Shown here in pieces: positions 9,441 through 18,223 of a stretch of 64,000 nucleotides of DNA. The stretch is taken from positions 58,806 to 122,805 of the forward strand of contig NZ_LWDV01000007.1 in NCBI RefSeq assembly GCF_001693735.1, read 5' to 3'. Each line of letters begins with the position of its first letter. Positions within the stretch are counted from its first letter, which is position 1. Source of the DNA: Orenia metallireducens. GTDB taxonomy: Bacteria > Bacillota > Halanaerobiia > Halobacteroidales > Halobacteroidaceae. The notes below the pieces were generated by a model. That model did not search any database and had not been told where the DNA came from. It saw only the letters and a program-made list of their open reading frames with translations. The position numbers and the translations under genes are program-made.

Positions 9441-9586
9441 CACACCTCACCCCCTAGCTCCCTTTCGGGTCTATCGACCACTTCATGCAAAACCGGCCTC
9501 TCCTTAACTAATGAGAGGGAGAATACTTCTCTTTCATCTTTTGTTCCCTCTCCTGAGATGAGGAGAGGGTTAGGGTGAGGTATGAG
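9441..9586. repeat. GC-rich palindromic intergenic repeat (CCTCTCC family), copy 1
   Basis: Begins cacacctcaccccctagctc and ends gagagggttagggtgaggtatg, so the two ends are inverted copies of each other. Inside are a second pair of arms (ccctctcct / aggagaggg) and the stretch tttcgggtctatcgaccact, which recurs at 45000-45025. It fills the gap between polA and tldD and is much richer in G and C than its surroundings. Confidence 0.75.
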
Positions 9587-9613
9587 CTTTTAGCTGTCAA
9601 CCGTCAACTGCTC

Positions 9614-12187
9614 TTACTCCATCTTATTCCAGCTATCTCCAACCTTAACATCAACCTCTAATTTGACATCTAGTTGAACAGCCTGTTCCATCTTCTTTTT
9701 AACTAGCTCCTGTACTAGCTCTAATTCATCTTCAAGCACTTCCAATACCAACTCATCATGTACCTGTAATAGTACTTTGGCATTTAAGCCTTCTACTTTT
9801 AATGCCTCTGCTACATCAATAGTTGCAATCTTCATAATATCGGCAGCTGTACCTTGAATTGGAGTATTAATTGCCATCCGCTTAGCGAACTCCCGTTTAT
9901 GATAATTCTTACTATTAATATCTGGCAGATATCTCTTTCTATTAAAGACAGTAGTCACATAACCTTCCTCTTTTGCCTGTTTAATTGTATTATCCATATA
10001 TTCTTTAACCTTAGGATAGCGACTGAAATAGAGTTCAATAAACTCTTGAGCTTCTTTATTACTGATATTTAGCCTTTTGGCAAGTCCCCAATCACTAATT
10101 CCATAAGCGATACCGAAGTTGACTGCTTTTGCTTTACGTCGTTCATTACTAGTTACTTCATCTAAAGGAATATCAAAGATTTCACTAGCAGTCTTGGTAT
10201 GTATATCTAAACCTTGTTGATAGGCTTCCTTCAAGCCTTCATCATCAGAGATATGTGCTAATACCCTTAATTCAATCTGTGAGTAATCAGCAGCTAACAA
10301 TTTCTTACCTTCTTCTGCTACAAATACATCTCTAATCTCTCGACCCTCTTCACTTCTGATTGGAATGTTCTGTAGATTAGGGTCAGCACTACTTAATCTA
10401 CCTGTGGCAGTTACTCGCTGATTGAAGGTAGTGTGTATCCTTCCAGTATCTTCATTGATATATTCTTCTAAAGGCTCAACATAAGTAGACTGTAATTTAG
10501 TATATGTACGATATTGAGAGATTAATGGAATAATCTCATGCTTATCCTCTAACTTCTCTAAGACACTAGCACTAGTAGAGTATCCTGTTTTTGTCTTCTT
10601 AATTACTGGTAAACCTAAATTTTCAAATAAGATTACCCCCAATTGTTTTGGAGAGTTGAGATTAAAGGTTTCACCTGCTAACTCATAAATCCTCTCCTCT
10701 ATATTAGCTATCTTCTCTTTAAGCTTAATATTTAATTCTTCTAATCCCTCTTTACTTACCTTGATACCATTTAACTCCAACTCTGCTAATACATTCAGCA
10801 ATGGCAATTCTACCTCTTTATATAGTTTTAAGAGGTCATTCTCTTCTAATTTATTGATTAATTCCTCTTCTAAGTCAAATAATAGTTTTGTCTTTAATAT
10901 CAATAACTCTTTATCATCAGCTTCTGGTAAAGCCCGCTGTAGATGACCTTGTACCAACTCTGCAAAACTCTTCTCTTGTTCACTAGGCTTTAATAGATAA
11001 TCGGCTAGTAATGGCTCAAAGACTAAAGTATCAACCTTGATACCTTGTTGTAATAAATATCTAATCTGCTCTTTTCCCTCTAGCATCAAAAGCTCTTTAT
11101 CTGCTATAATTCCTTTTAACCCTTCCAACAATTCCTCTTCCTTTAGGTTTATATAGTAATTCTGATTATCAGTTAAAGAGATAGTTATGTTCTTTAACTT
11201 TCTATTTAATTTCTCTCCACTTAAATCTAAGTTAATCGCTAGCTTCTCCCCTAACTCTAAGCTCCTAAAACCTTCTAAAGAATCTATCTCTTTATAACTA
11301 AAGTCCTTTACCTCTTTATGTCCACCAATATAAGAGATTAGACTGGTAAATTCTAATTCAGTAAATAATTTATAAGCCTCTTCATTATTAAAATTAGAGA
11401 CCTTCAAGCTTTCAAAATCGATATCTATTGGTACATCCAACTTAATAGCAGCCAATTCCTTACTCATTCTTGCCCTATCAGCTTGCTTCTCTAATGTTTC
11501 TTTTCTCTTTTTACCACTTACCTTATCTATATTTTCTAGGAGCTTCTCTAGTGTACCAAACTCCTTTAATAATTTAGTTGAAGTCTTATCTCCTATTCCA
11601 TCAACACCAGGAATATTATCAGAGGTGTCTCCCATTAAGCCCTTCTTATCGATTAATTGGATTGGCTCCAAGTCATAATCTTCTCTAAATTTATCTAAGT
11701 TATAATCGACGATATCGGTAATCCCTCGGCGAGTATACATAACTCTAATATTCTCACTAATTAACTGCAAAGCATCTCTATCTCCAGTTACAATAGTAAC
11801 TTTATATCCTTCTGACTCTGCCCTTTTAGCTAAAGTACCAATCAAGTCATCAGCTTCATACTCCTCCATTCCAAAGAAAGGTATCTTTAAAGCCTCTAAA
11901 ACATCCTTTACTAACTTAAACTGTGGTCTTAACTCATCAGGTGTCTTCTCTCTAGTTCCTTTATAATCCTCATAAGCCTGATGGCGAAAGGTCTTCTTCC
12001 CCACATCAAAAGCAACCCCAATAGAGTCGGGAGCTTCATTATCAATTAATGTCAATAACATCTTAGTAAAACCAAAGACCGCATTGGTGATAGTTCCATC
12101 AGATTTGGTCAAAGTCGTTGGTAGTGCATAAAAAGCACGATAGGTTAAACTGTTTCCATCTAATAAGTATAGCTCTTTCTGTGACAA
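9614..12187 (-). CDS. polA: DNA polymerase I
   Basis: An 857-residue family A polymerase for Okazaki fragment maturation and repair. The N-terminal 5'-3' exonuclease (about 1-290) has the LLDGNSLTYRAFYALP start and the Asp-rich EADDLIGTLA and GDRDALQL motifs. The middle domain has lost the DxE proofreading motif (reads AINLDLSG), so 3'-5' editing is probably absent, as in Bacillus and Taq enzymes. The polymerase domain has motif A DYSQIELRVLAH, motif B with the RRKAKAVNFGIAYG O-helix and motif C LQVHDELVLE. The TTG at 12187 follows AAAGGAGG by 8 bases and gives the standard N-terminus; the longer in-frame extension has no support. Confidence 0.96.
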   Translation of the reverse strand: MSQKELYLLDGNSLTYRAFYALPTTLTKSDGTITNAVFGFTKMLLTLIDNEAPDSIGVAFDVGKKTFRHQAYEDYKGTREKTPDELRPQFKLVKDVLEALKIPFFGMEEYEADDLIGTLAKRAESEGYKVTIVTGDRDALQLISENIRVMYTRRGITDIVDYNLDKFREDYDLEPIQLIDKKGLMGDTSDNIPGVDGIGDKTSTKLLKEFGTLEKLLENIDKVSGKKRKETLEKQADRARMSKELAAIKLDVPIDIDFESLKVSNFNNEEAYKLFTELEFTSLISYIGGHKEVKDFSYKEIDSLEGFRSLELGEKLAINLDLSGEKLNRKLKNITISLTDNQNYYINLKEEELLEGLKGIIADKELLMLEGKEQIRYLLQQGIKVDTLVFEPLLADYLLKPSEQEKSFAELVQGHLQRALPEADDKELLILKTKLLFDLEEELINKLEENDLLKLYKEVELPLLNVLAELELNGIKVSKEGLEELNIKLKEKIANIEERIYELAGETFNLNSPKQLGVILFENLGLPVIKKTKTGYSTSASVLEKLEDKHEIIPLISQYRTYTKLQSTYVEPLEEYINEDTGRIHTTFNQRVTATGRLSSADPNLQNIPIRSEEGREIRDVFVAEEGKKLLAADYSQIELRVLAHISDDEGLKEAYQQGLDIHTKTASEIFDIPLDEVTSNERRKAKAVNFGIAYGISDWGLAKRLNISNKEAQEFIELYFSRYPKVKEYMDNTIKQAKEEGYVTTVFNRKRYLPDINSKNYHKREFAKRMAINTPIQGTAADIMKIATIDVAEALKVEGLNAKVLLQVHDELVLEVLEDELELVQELVKKKMEQAVQLDVKLEVDVKVGDSWNKME

Positions 12188-12265
12188 GATTATTTCCTCC
12201 TTTATATATTTAAAGAATAAGAGCTTATTAATAATAAATTCATCATTAACATTGCTCATACCCAA

Positions 12266-12418
12266 TCTAAAACTTAATCTTAGTACTTGATATATTTCAT
12301 TAAAAACTCTTAAAATCCTTTAAGAATAGAAGTTTAGTCTGTATTTAACTAGGGTTATTATACCCTATAGCTTAGATTGTATAATTTAAAATTGAATATG
12401 ATGCTATATAGTAATATT
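12266..12418. other. upstream region of polA
   Basis: AT-rich spacer between the polA start region and a palindromic repeat. It should hold the polA promoter, but no hexamer pair stands out enough to name. Nothing else is visible. Confidence 0.35.
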
Positions 12419-12578
12419 GCGACACTTTATTTCAGTGTACAGTTGATAGTTAAGTTCAAAACATCTACCTCATCCCCGACCCTTCTCCTACACTAGGAGA
12501 AGGGAGTAAAAGAGTCTTGATTCCCCCTCTCATAAGGTAGGAGAGGGGGTAGGGGGTGAGGTCTGAAAGTGTCACAAT
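12419..12578. repeat. GC-rich palindromic repeat, copy 2, with outer inverted arms
   Basis: The core (about 12465-12563) starts ctacctcatccccgaccctt and ends gagagggggtagggggtgag. It encloses hairpin arms ccttctcct / aggagaagg and ccccctctc / gagaggggg. A further outer pair (gacactttatttcag near 12420 and ctgaaagtgtc near 12564) frames it. The arrangement matches the units at 32.2-32.6 kb. Confidence 0.75.
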
Positions 12579-12789
12579 ATATCCATTAAATTTCATTCTA
12601 AATTAATATACTACACTCAGTTTCGCGAAACATATTATTTATTATTACTCTTTACTAATCACTAATTACCAATCACTAGTTATTATCTTCAAAATTCCAT
12701 AAATTACAAAGAGGATCATATGGATTTTTTCGTAAATATATGTTAATATTTTGATATAAAACAAAACAAACTAGAAAGGAGTGCTTACG

Positions 12790-13986
12790 ATGCTAAAAAG
12801 AATCGTAACAAGTATCTTAGTTTTAACAGTATTAATGACTTTAGCAGTCCCAGCTATGGCTTATCGACCACAAGACGTCTCACAAAATCACTGGGCCTTA
12901 GAATATATCAGTCCTTTATTAGATAAAGGTGTTATGTATGTATATCAAGATGGAAACTTCAAACCTAATCAAGCTATTACTAGAGGTGAATTTGCTTACT
13001 CTCTAGCTAAGGCTCTGAATTTGAACACATCTATGAATACAGAACTAACTGATATTAGTAATCACTCTGCACGAGGTTATATCTCAGCCTTGGTTGAAAA
13101 GGGAATTATCACAGGATATCCTGACAAAACCTTTAGACCATATAATCCAATTACTAGAGCAGAGATTATCACTATGTTAGCTCGTAGCTTAGAGTTAAAT
13201 AATGAACAAAATGCTATTGAGCTAAATAGTAATTTCTACTTTGATGTAAATAATAATCACTGGGCAAGTAACTTTATCGCAATTGCTACTAGATTAAATA
13301 TCATTAACGGTTACCCAGATGGTAACTTCAAACCAAACAATAATGTTACTAGAGCAGAAAGTGCCAAGTTGATTGCTAATTTAGGCAACTTAGAGGTAGT
13401 TAAAGGACAGATTATCGAAACTTACCCAATCTCTAGACAGGTTAAAATCAAAGCTGGTAATCAAATTAGAAACTTAAGTTTAGGGTCAACTACTTTAATT
13501 GGTAGGAATAATCAAATAGTTAACTTAGATAAGATGCTTATTTCTGATGAAGCCTTTATTATCTTAGATAAGTATAAGAAGGTAAGTTATCTAAAGGCTT
13601 ATGGATTAATTACCAAAGATGATGTAGCTACTAAAGTAAGTAGTTTAACTGGAAATATCTTAAGTGCTGAAGAATTAGTTTCAATTGCTGAAGGTGACTG
13701 GGAGGCTGTTACTCCTAGATTAAAGCAAGAAGTTACTATGACATTATTAGAGCAAGGATTAACTATTGGAGAGGTACAAGCTATCTTTACTCAAGATTGG
13801 GAAAGCCTTGAAGAATCAGCTCAAGCTAGATTAGTAGAAGCTATCTCTATCAACACTAACCTTCCAATAGAGTTAATTGAAGCAGCTTATAATAAAGATT
13901 GGGAAAATGCAAAAGAGATTGCTAAAAATACTGCAATCACAACTGTATTAAAAGAGATCATGAGTAATACTAACCTATTATCATAA
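12790..13986 (+). CDS. secreted S-layer-homology (SLH) protein with C-terminal helical repeats
   Basis: A 398-residue exported protein. Residues 1-24 are a signal peptide ending VPAMA. Three SLH domains follow (about 26-73, 85-135, 150-197), each with the family pattern of W or G near the start, GYPDG/D.(F)xP and a TRAE/TRGE end. SLH modules bind pyruvylated secondary cell-wall polymer or, in diderm Firmicutes, tie the outer layer to peptidoglycan. A small beta-rich segment (about 200-270) is followed by three helical repeats of 33-34 residues, marked by DWEA (303), DWES (336) and DWEN (370). The ATG at 12790 is 8 bases from AGAAAGGAG; the GTG at 12781 overlaps the RBS. A perfect-stem terminator follows. 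Confidence 0.88.
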   Translation: MLKRIVTSILVLTVLMTLAVPAMAYRPQDVSQNHWALEYISPLLDKGVMYVYQDGNFKPNQAITRGEFAYSLAKALNLNTSMNTELTDISNHSARGYISALVEKGIITGYPDKTFRPYNPITRAEIITMLARSLELNNEQNAIELNSNFYFDVNNNHWASNFIAIATRLNIINGYPDGNFKPNNNVTRAESAKLIANLGNLEVVKGQIIETYPISRQVKIKAGNQIRNLSLGSTTLIGRNNQIVNLDKMLISDEAFIILDKYKKVSYLKAYGLITKDDVATKVSSLTGNILSAEELVSIAEGDWEAVTPRLKQEVTMTLLEQGLTIGEVQAIFTQDWESLEESAQARLVEAISINTNLPIELIEAAYNKDWENAKEIAKNTAITTVLKEIMSNTNLLS

Positions 13987-14025
13987 ATTAAAATCTAGGA
14001 GATTAAATCTCCTAGATTTTAATTT
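13985..14025. terminator. bidirectional terminator, perfect 18-bp stem
   Basis: Left arm 13985-14002 (AAATTAAAATCTAGGAGA), a 5-base loop and its exact complement to 14025. A-runs and T-runs on both sides allow it to stop both the rightward SLH transcript and the leftward germination operon that ends at 14034. Confidence 0.85.
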
Positions 14026-14033
14026 ATATAAAT

Positions 14034-14237
14034 TCAAAAAATTTTATCAATAATAGACTCTATTATTTTAATAGGACTTATAATATCTACATTATAAAAG
14101 TTCAAGATTGATAAAACAAATCCAATAAAGAGCAATAAAGAATAATACACTAATTCCCGCCAATATTCTTCTTTAATCATCTTTGGAATCTCAATTCTAA
14201 TTATCATAACAAATACAACAACTATTAAAATAATCAA
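14034..14237 (-). CDS. small two-helix membrane protein, candidate germinant-receptor D subunit
   Basis: A 67-residue protein with two membrane helices (about 1-13 and 30-47). It starts with a TTG that overlaps the stop of the germination permease gene by 4 bases, with AAAGGA inside the end of that gene. Small two-helix D subunits encoded at the ends of gerA-type operons are known in Bacillus, where they modulate receptor output. Position and topology fit that group; the sequence itself shows no diagnostic motif. Confidence 0.6.
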   Translation of the reverse strand: MIILIVVVFVMIIRIEIPKMIKEEYWRELVYYSLLLFIGFVLSILNFYNVDIISPIKIIESIIDKIF

Positions 14238-15325
14238 TTTAAGTATTCCTTTCTTTTAAATTTAGCAATTATAAGAGATAATAAAGGGATCCCGATTTCA
14301 AAGGGAACAGCATATATATGATAAGTCTCTAACCCAAATTCAAATTGTTCAATAGTATTTTCAATAAGCAACAGACCTATATTAAGAGCAATAATTCCAA
14401 TAGGAGTTATCAAAGGAAGATAAGACCTCAAATTCAACAACTTAGCCATTCCTATAATAGAACTATAATAGATAACTGCTACTCTTAAAAACATTAAAAA
14501 GATAACACCGGCAACCACCAATATTTCTATTCTACTAATCACTTCTCTTATATTAATTAATCTAACACTTTGAAAGGAAGGATATGAATAAATCCGAGCA
14601 GTAACACCTAGAATACTAATATTACGAAAGAGTATTATTAGTAGTATAAACCCTCCAAAAAGTATCCCTGCTATTGTAGTTTTTTTAATATTTTTTGTCT
14701 CATTCACATAGGGTATTATCATGAAAAAAACAATTAAATCTCCAAAAACAATCGCTGCCATTGCATGTACCGCTTTTAAAAAAGATTTTAGTTCAATATC
14801 AAAAAGGGGAAGAAAATTACTAAAATCCATTTGGGGAATCAATAATACTGTTGTAATTACCACTTCACTGACGAACATGATGATTAAGATGAAACTGCAA
14901 CGTGTCATAACTTCAATACCATTTTTAATAGAATAATTAGCTATTATTAATAGTAAGGACATTATAAATACAAGTGGCATTTCTGGAAACAATAAACTTA
15001 AAAAGAAATCACCAAAATATCTAACATGTAATGAAATTGAAAGAATAAAATGAATTATGTATAAACTAGAGATGATTCTCCCTAAATACTTTCCATAAAT
15101 CACATCATTTATTCCAACCAATGTTTTTCCAGGAAACTTTTCAATAAGAGATATAAATATATATGCAATAATAACTCCTTCAACTATTGCACCAATCATA
15201 ACTAAGAAATTATATTTTCCAACATTAATAGAGGTAATAGACGTAATCAGTTCAGCACCCATAATAAAACCACTTACTAAAAGAAATAATTGGAGCCTTG
15301 ATATCCTTCCTTCTTCTAAAGACAT
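14234..15325 (-). CDS. spore germination protein, GerAB-type permease subunit
   Basis: A 363-residue integral membrane protein with about ten helices, of the APC-superfamily GerAB group. It forms the B subunit of a nutrient germinant receptor in the spore inner membrane and is thought to bind the small-molecule germinant. The start EEGRISRLQLFLLVSGFIMG matches the usual cytosolic N-terminus and first helix with its small-residue break. It is third in the operon A-C-B-D. The ATG start follows TGGAGG. Confidence 0.9.
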   Translation of the reverse strand: MSLEEGRISRLQLFLLVSGFIMGAELITSITSINVGKYNFLVMIGAIVEGVIIAYIFISLIEKFPGKTLVGINDVIYGKYLGRIISSLYIIHFILSISLHVRYFGDFFLSLLFPEMPLVFIMSLLLIIANYSIKNGIEVMTRCSFILIIMFVSEVVITTVLLIPQMDFSNFLPLFDIELKSFLKAVHAMAAIVFGDLIVFFMIIPYVNETKNIKKTTIAGILFGGFILLIILFRNISILGVTARIYSYPSFQSVRLINIREVISRIEILVVAGVIFLMFLRVAVIYYSSIIGMAKLLNLRSYLPLITPIGIIALNIGLLLIENTIEQFEFGLETYHIYAVPFEIGIPLLSLIIAKFKRKEYLN

Positions 15326-15368
15326 AACTTAATTCCTCCATATAAATACACTTTATCATAAAATAAAT

Positions 15369-16505
15369 TTAACGACCAATAGTCTTATTAATTATACCTA
15401 CTCTTTCAATTGCGCTTTTAACAATTATTTTGGTATTGATTCTTGGAAATATTTGATCCCAATCATCTTTAATTTCCTTCCACCTTTGTGGATGTTCTTG
15501 ATGTATAATCTGTCCAAATCCAAATATATCAGCATTTAAATTTTGCGCTTTTTCTATGGTAGTTTTTATTTCTTCAGTTATTACTTTTTCTTTACGAGCA
15601 ATACACTTTTTAATCACTTCTGGAGTACATTGTTGGCTCCCCATATACTCTCCTACATTCCCAACTTCTGTAACTTTAATTGTCATAGTTATTTGATTAC
15701 CTTTAATCTGAGAAGTTACTTTACTCTTAGACCTTATCATTTCCAAAGATATTCTCTGACCTTTTTCATCTTTTATTTTTATAATACCACTTTTAGCTTT
15801 GCCTAACACCCATAATAGTCCTCTACTTTCTTTATAATTTAATTTTCCTACTAGTCGTTCTCTTTTTATAATTGCCATTCCTTTTAATTCTAATTTATCA
15901 TGTTCATTAATCACAATATATGGAACTGTTAGGGAGGTAGTTTTATTTGCTAAAATTTCAGTTATATCTTGAAGTGTAACTTCAGTAACCATTGAATTGG
16001 CATAAGCTACTTTTATTAAATCATCTATATAAAAGCCATTTATAGTTTGAGAGCTTGGTGGAATTACTTTCAATATTTCACTAGCTTTATCTCTAGAAAT
16101 TAATATTCCTGTCGTACTTCTTATCTCAGGATCCCTAATAAAAAAATCTATATTTTGGGTAAAATTATTCTTAACAGCCTCTTCTCCTAAGACTATTACT
16201 TTCATATGAGGGTAATATAACTTTTGATTAATGTTAAGGGTAGTATTTCTAATGGCATCAAAGATATTAGTAGAAGTTTTAGTTATATTTTCAAAAGATA
16301 TTCCACTCCCTCCTTCTTGGGTATTTCCTGACTTACTAAGGTTTATAATTTGAGATGTTATCTTTAATTCATCTTCTTCACCCTTATCTATTCCTAGAGC
16401 AGATACCATTGCTAAATCTTGAATTTCCCTAGCTCCTGTACAACCGCTGAAAACTAAAAGAATTATTATATTAATAACTAGTAAGAATTTATTTTTTTCA
16501 ATCAT
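15369..16505 (-). CDS. spore germination lipoprotein, GerAC type
   Basis: A 378-residue lipoprotein, the C subunit of a germinant receptor. The signal sequence ends in the lipobox VFSGC (Cys about residue 22), so the mature protein is held on the outer face of the spore inner membrane. The N-terminal half has the GerAC pattern REIQDLAMVSALGIDKGEE. The C-terminal domain carries the NADIFGFGQ..HQEHPQRW motif near the end, also typical. The gene overlaps the end of the gerA-type gene by 8 bases, which indicates translational coupling. Confidence 0.92.
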   Translation of the reverse strand: MIEKNKFLLVINIIILLVFSGCTGAREIQDLAMVSALGIDKGEEDELKITSQIINLSKSGNTQEGGSGISFENITKTSTNIFDAIRNTTLNINQKLYYPHMKVIVLGEEAVKNNFTQNIDFFIRDPEIRSTTGILISRDKASEILKVIPPSSQTINGFYIDDLIKVAYANSMVTEVTLQDITEILANKTTSLTVPYIVINEHDKLELKGMAIIKRERLVGKLNYKESRGLLWVLGKAKSGIIKIKDEKGQRISLEMIRSKSKVTSQIKGNQITMTIKVTEVGNVGEYMGSQQCTPEVIKKCIARKEKVITEEIKTTIEKAQNLNADIFGFGQIIHQEHPQRWKEIKDDWDQIFPRINTKIIVKSAIERVGIINKTIGR

Positions 16506-18042
16506 CTAAATCACCTTGTTTCTTTTTATCAGATGAATTATAATAACTATAATTATCCTTTGATTTAATAGGAGTTCTAATGAATATTTCTTTTAAGTCT
16601 TTTAATTCTACTGGAGCTAATGGAAATAAATAAGGTATCCCAAAAGACCGAAGAGAAGCTAAATGAATTAAAACAATTAATAAACTAGCACTAATCCCAA
16701 CTATCCCCATAAAACTTGAAGAAAGTATAAACAGAATCCTTAAAATACTCAATACATCATACAAAGGTGTTATCATAAAAGATGTAATTGCAGTAAAAGC
16801 TACAACTATTACCATTGGTGCTGACACCAATCCTGCCGACACAGCAGCTTCTCCTATAACTAATGCTCCTACAATACTAACAGCTTGACCTATTGGTCTT
16901 GGTAATCTGATTCCAGCTTCTCGAAGTATCTCAAAGGTTGTTATCATTAATAAAGCTTCTACAACAGCTGGGAAAGGAACACCTTCTTTGGAAATAGCCA
17001 TACTAATCAATAGTGGAGTAGGTATTGCTTCTTGGTGAAAGCTTGTAAAGGCTACATATATAGCAGGTATCAATAAACTAAGGGCAAATCCTATAAATCT
17101 CAAATTAATGATAAGGCTTGATAAAAATGCTCTTGAATAATAGTCTTCAGCTTTTTGAAAATTTTCCACAAATAACATCGGTACTGTCAATACAAAAGGA
17201 GTTCCTTCAGTTATAATAGCTACTTTACCTTCTAATAATTTTGCCGCTACTACATCGGGTCTTTCGGTATTTGCAATTGTAGGAAATAAGGATTTAGGAG
17301 CGTCTTCTATTAACTGTTCTATATATCCTGATTCAAGTATAGAATCTGTTTTTATCCCGCTTATTCTACCTTCTACTTCCTCTACTAAAGAATTTTCAGC
17401 AATGTCCTTTATATAGGCTATACTAACATTAGTTTTTGTTACTCTACCTACCTTAAAGTTTTTAAATGTCAATTTTGGTGATTTTATTTTACGACGTATA
17501 AGTGACATGTTCAATGACAATAATTCTGAAAACCCTTCTCTTGGCCCTCTCACATTTACTTCTATTTTTGGCTCTTGTACGCCCCTGTTCTCGCAACCTT
17601 GTGAAGAAATACTTAAAGCTTGATCTAAACCATCAACAATTAATATAGTATTCCCATTTAAAGTTTCATCAATTATTTCATTTAATAAACTTAAATGAAT
17701 ACTATCTAATGAACAAATCAGTTTACTTTCTATTGTTTTAATATTAGTTGGAAGTTCATCTTTGTTCTCATAGTTAGTTACTAATGGCTTTAGAACACTT
17801 TCTAAAATCATATCTTTATTAACTAACCCATCTATATATATGATAGCTGCCTGAGTTTCATATTCATTAGATATATTGAACTTGTGAATCACTATATCAT
17901 TACTTTCCCCAAATGTGTTTCTAATAATTTCTAAATTTACATTAAGATTTTTAGAAACTTTTTTTTCTGTTAATTGGCTATTTAAATTATTCTGTTTTTT
18001 ATTTTTGGAAGGCTTTAATTTATCTAATAAAAAAGAAATCAT
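16498..18042 (-). CDS. spore germination protein, GerAA type
   Basis: A 514-residue A subunit of a nutrient germinant receptor. The N-terminal half is soluble and has the family stretch ISSQGCENRGVQEPKIEVNVRGPREGFSE in pieces, including the conserved VRGPREGF. The C-terminal half has about five membrane helices and the conserved RLPRPIGQAVSIVGALVIG region. GerAA-type proteins form the oligomeric ion channel that opens on germinant binding. It is the first gene of the operon; the ATG follows AAAGGAGGGG. A sigma-G-like promoter lies just upstream. Confidence 0.94.
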   Translation of the reverse strand: MISFLLDKLKPSKNKKQNNLNSQLTEKKVSKNLNVNLEIIRNTFGESNDIVIHKFNISNEYETQAAIIYIDGLVNKDMILESVLKPLVTNYENKDELPTNIKTIESKLICSLDSIHLSLLNEIIDETLNGNTILIVDGLDQALSISSQGCENRGVQEPKIEVNVRGPREGFSELLSLNMSLIRRKIKSPKLTFKNFKVGRVTKTNVSIAYIKDIAENSLVEEVEGRISGIKTDSILESGYIEQLIEDAPKSLFPTIANTERPDVVAAKLLEGKVAIITEGTPFVLTVPMLFVENFQKAEDYYSRAFLSSLIINLRFIGFALSLLIPAIYVAFTSFHQEAIPTPLLISMAISKEGVPFPAVVEALLMITTFEILREAGIRLPRPIGQAVSIVGALVIGEAAVSAGLVSAPMVIVVAFTAITSFMITPLYDVLSILRILFILSSSFMGIVGISASLLIVLIHLASLRSFGIPYLFPLAPVELKDLKEIFIRTPIKSKDNYSYYNSSDKKKQGDLDD

Positions 18043-18075
18043 TTTTAGCCCCTCCTTTAATAAATTTATTAATCT

Positions 18076-18105
18076 TAATTTGCTAACTTATCTTATGTTT
18101 TATTC
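18076..18105 (-). promoter_or_regulatory. candidate sigma-G promoter of the germination operon
   Basis: On the minus strand GAATA (18105-18101) is separated by exactly 18 bases from CAAATTA (18082-18076). The sigma-G consensus in Bacillus is GHATR, an 18-base spacer, then CATWHTA, so 5 of 5 and 6 of 7 positions agree. The start site would fall about 25 bases before the gerA-type start codon. Confidence 0.5.
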
Positions 18106-18223
18106 ATTATTCTTTATAATAATCTTTCTCATAAAGTCGATACATATCTGTTAACCTTGATATGAGATGTTAATTATGCTATGCTTTAATATAAATTTAG
18201 TAAAGAAGGAGAGCAGAAATAAA

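Noticed and set aside
9407..9443. GTG at 9443 as the tldD start
   Set aside because: It lies in a palindromic repeat without a ribosome binding site; the GTG at 9407 follows AAAGGGGG.
12187..12265. the longer polA N-terminus
   Set aside because: The extension has no family support, and the TTG at 12187 follows an excellent ribosome site.
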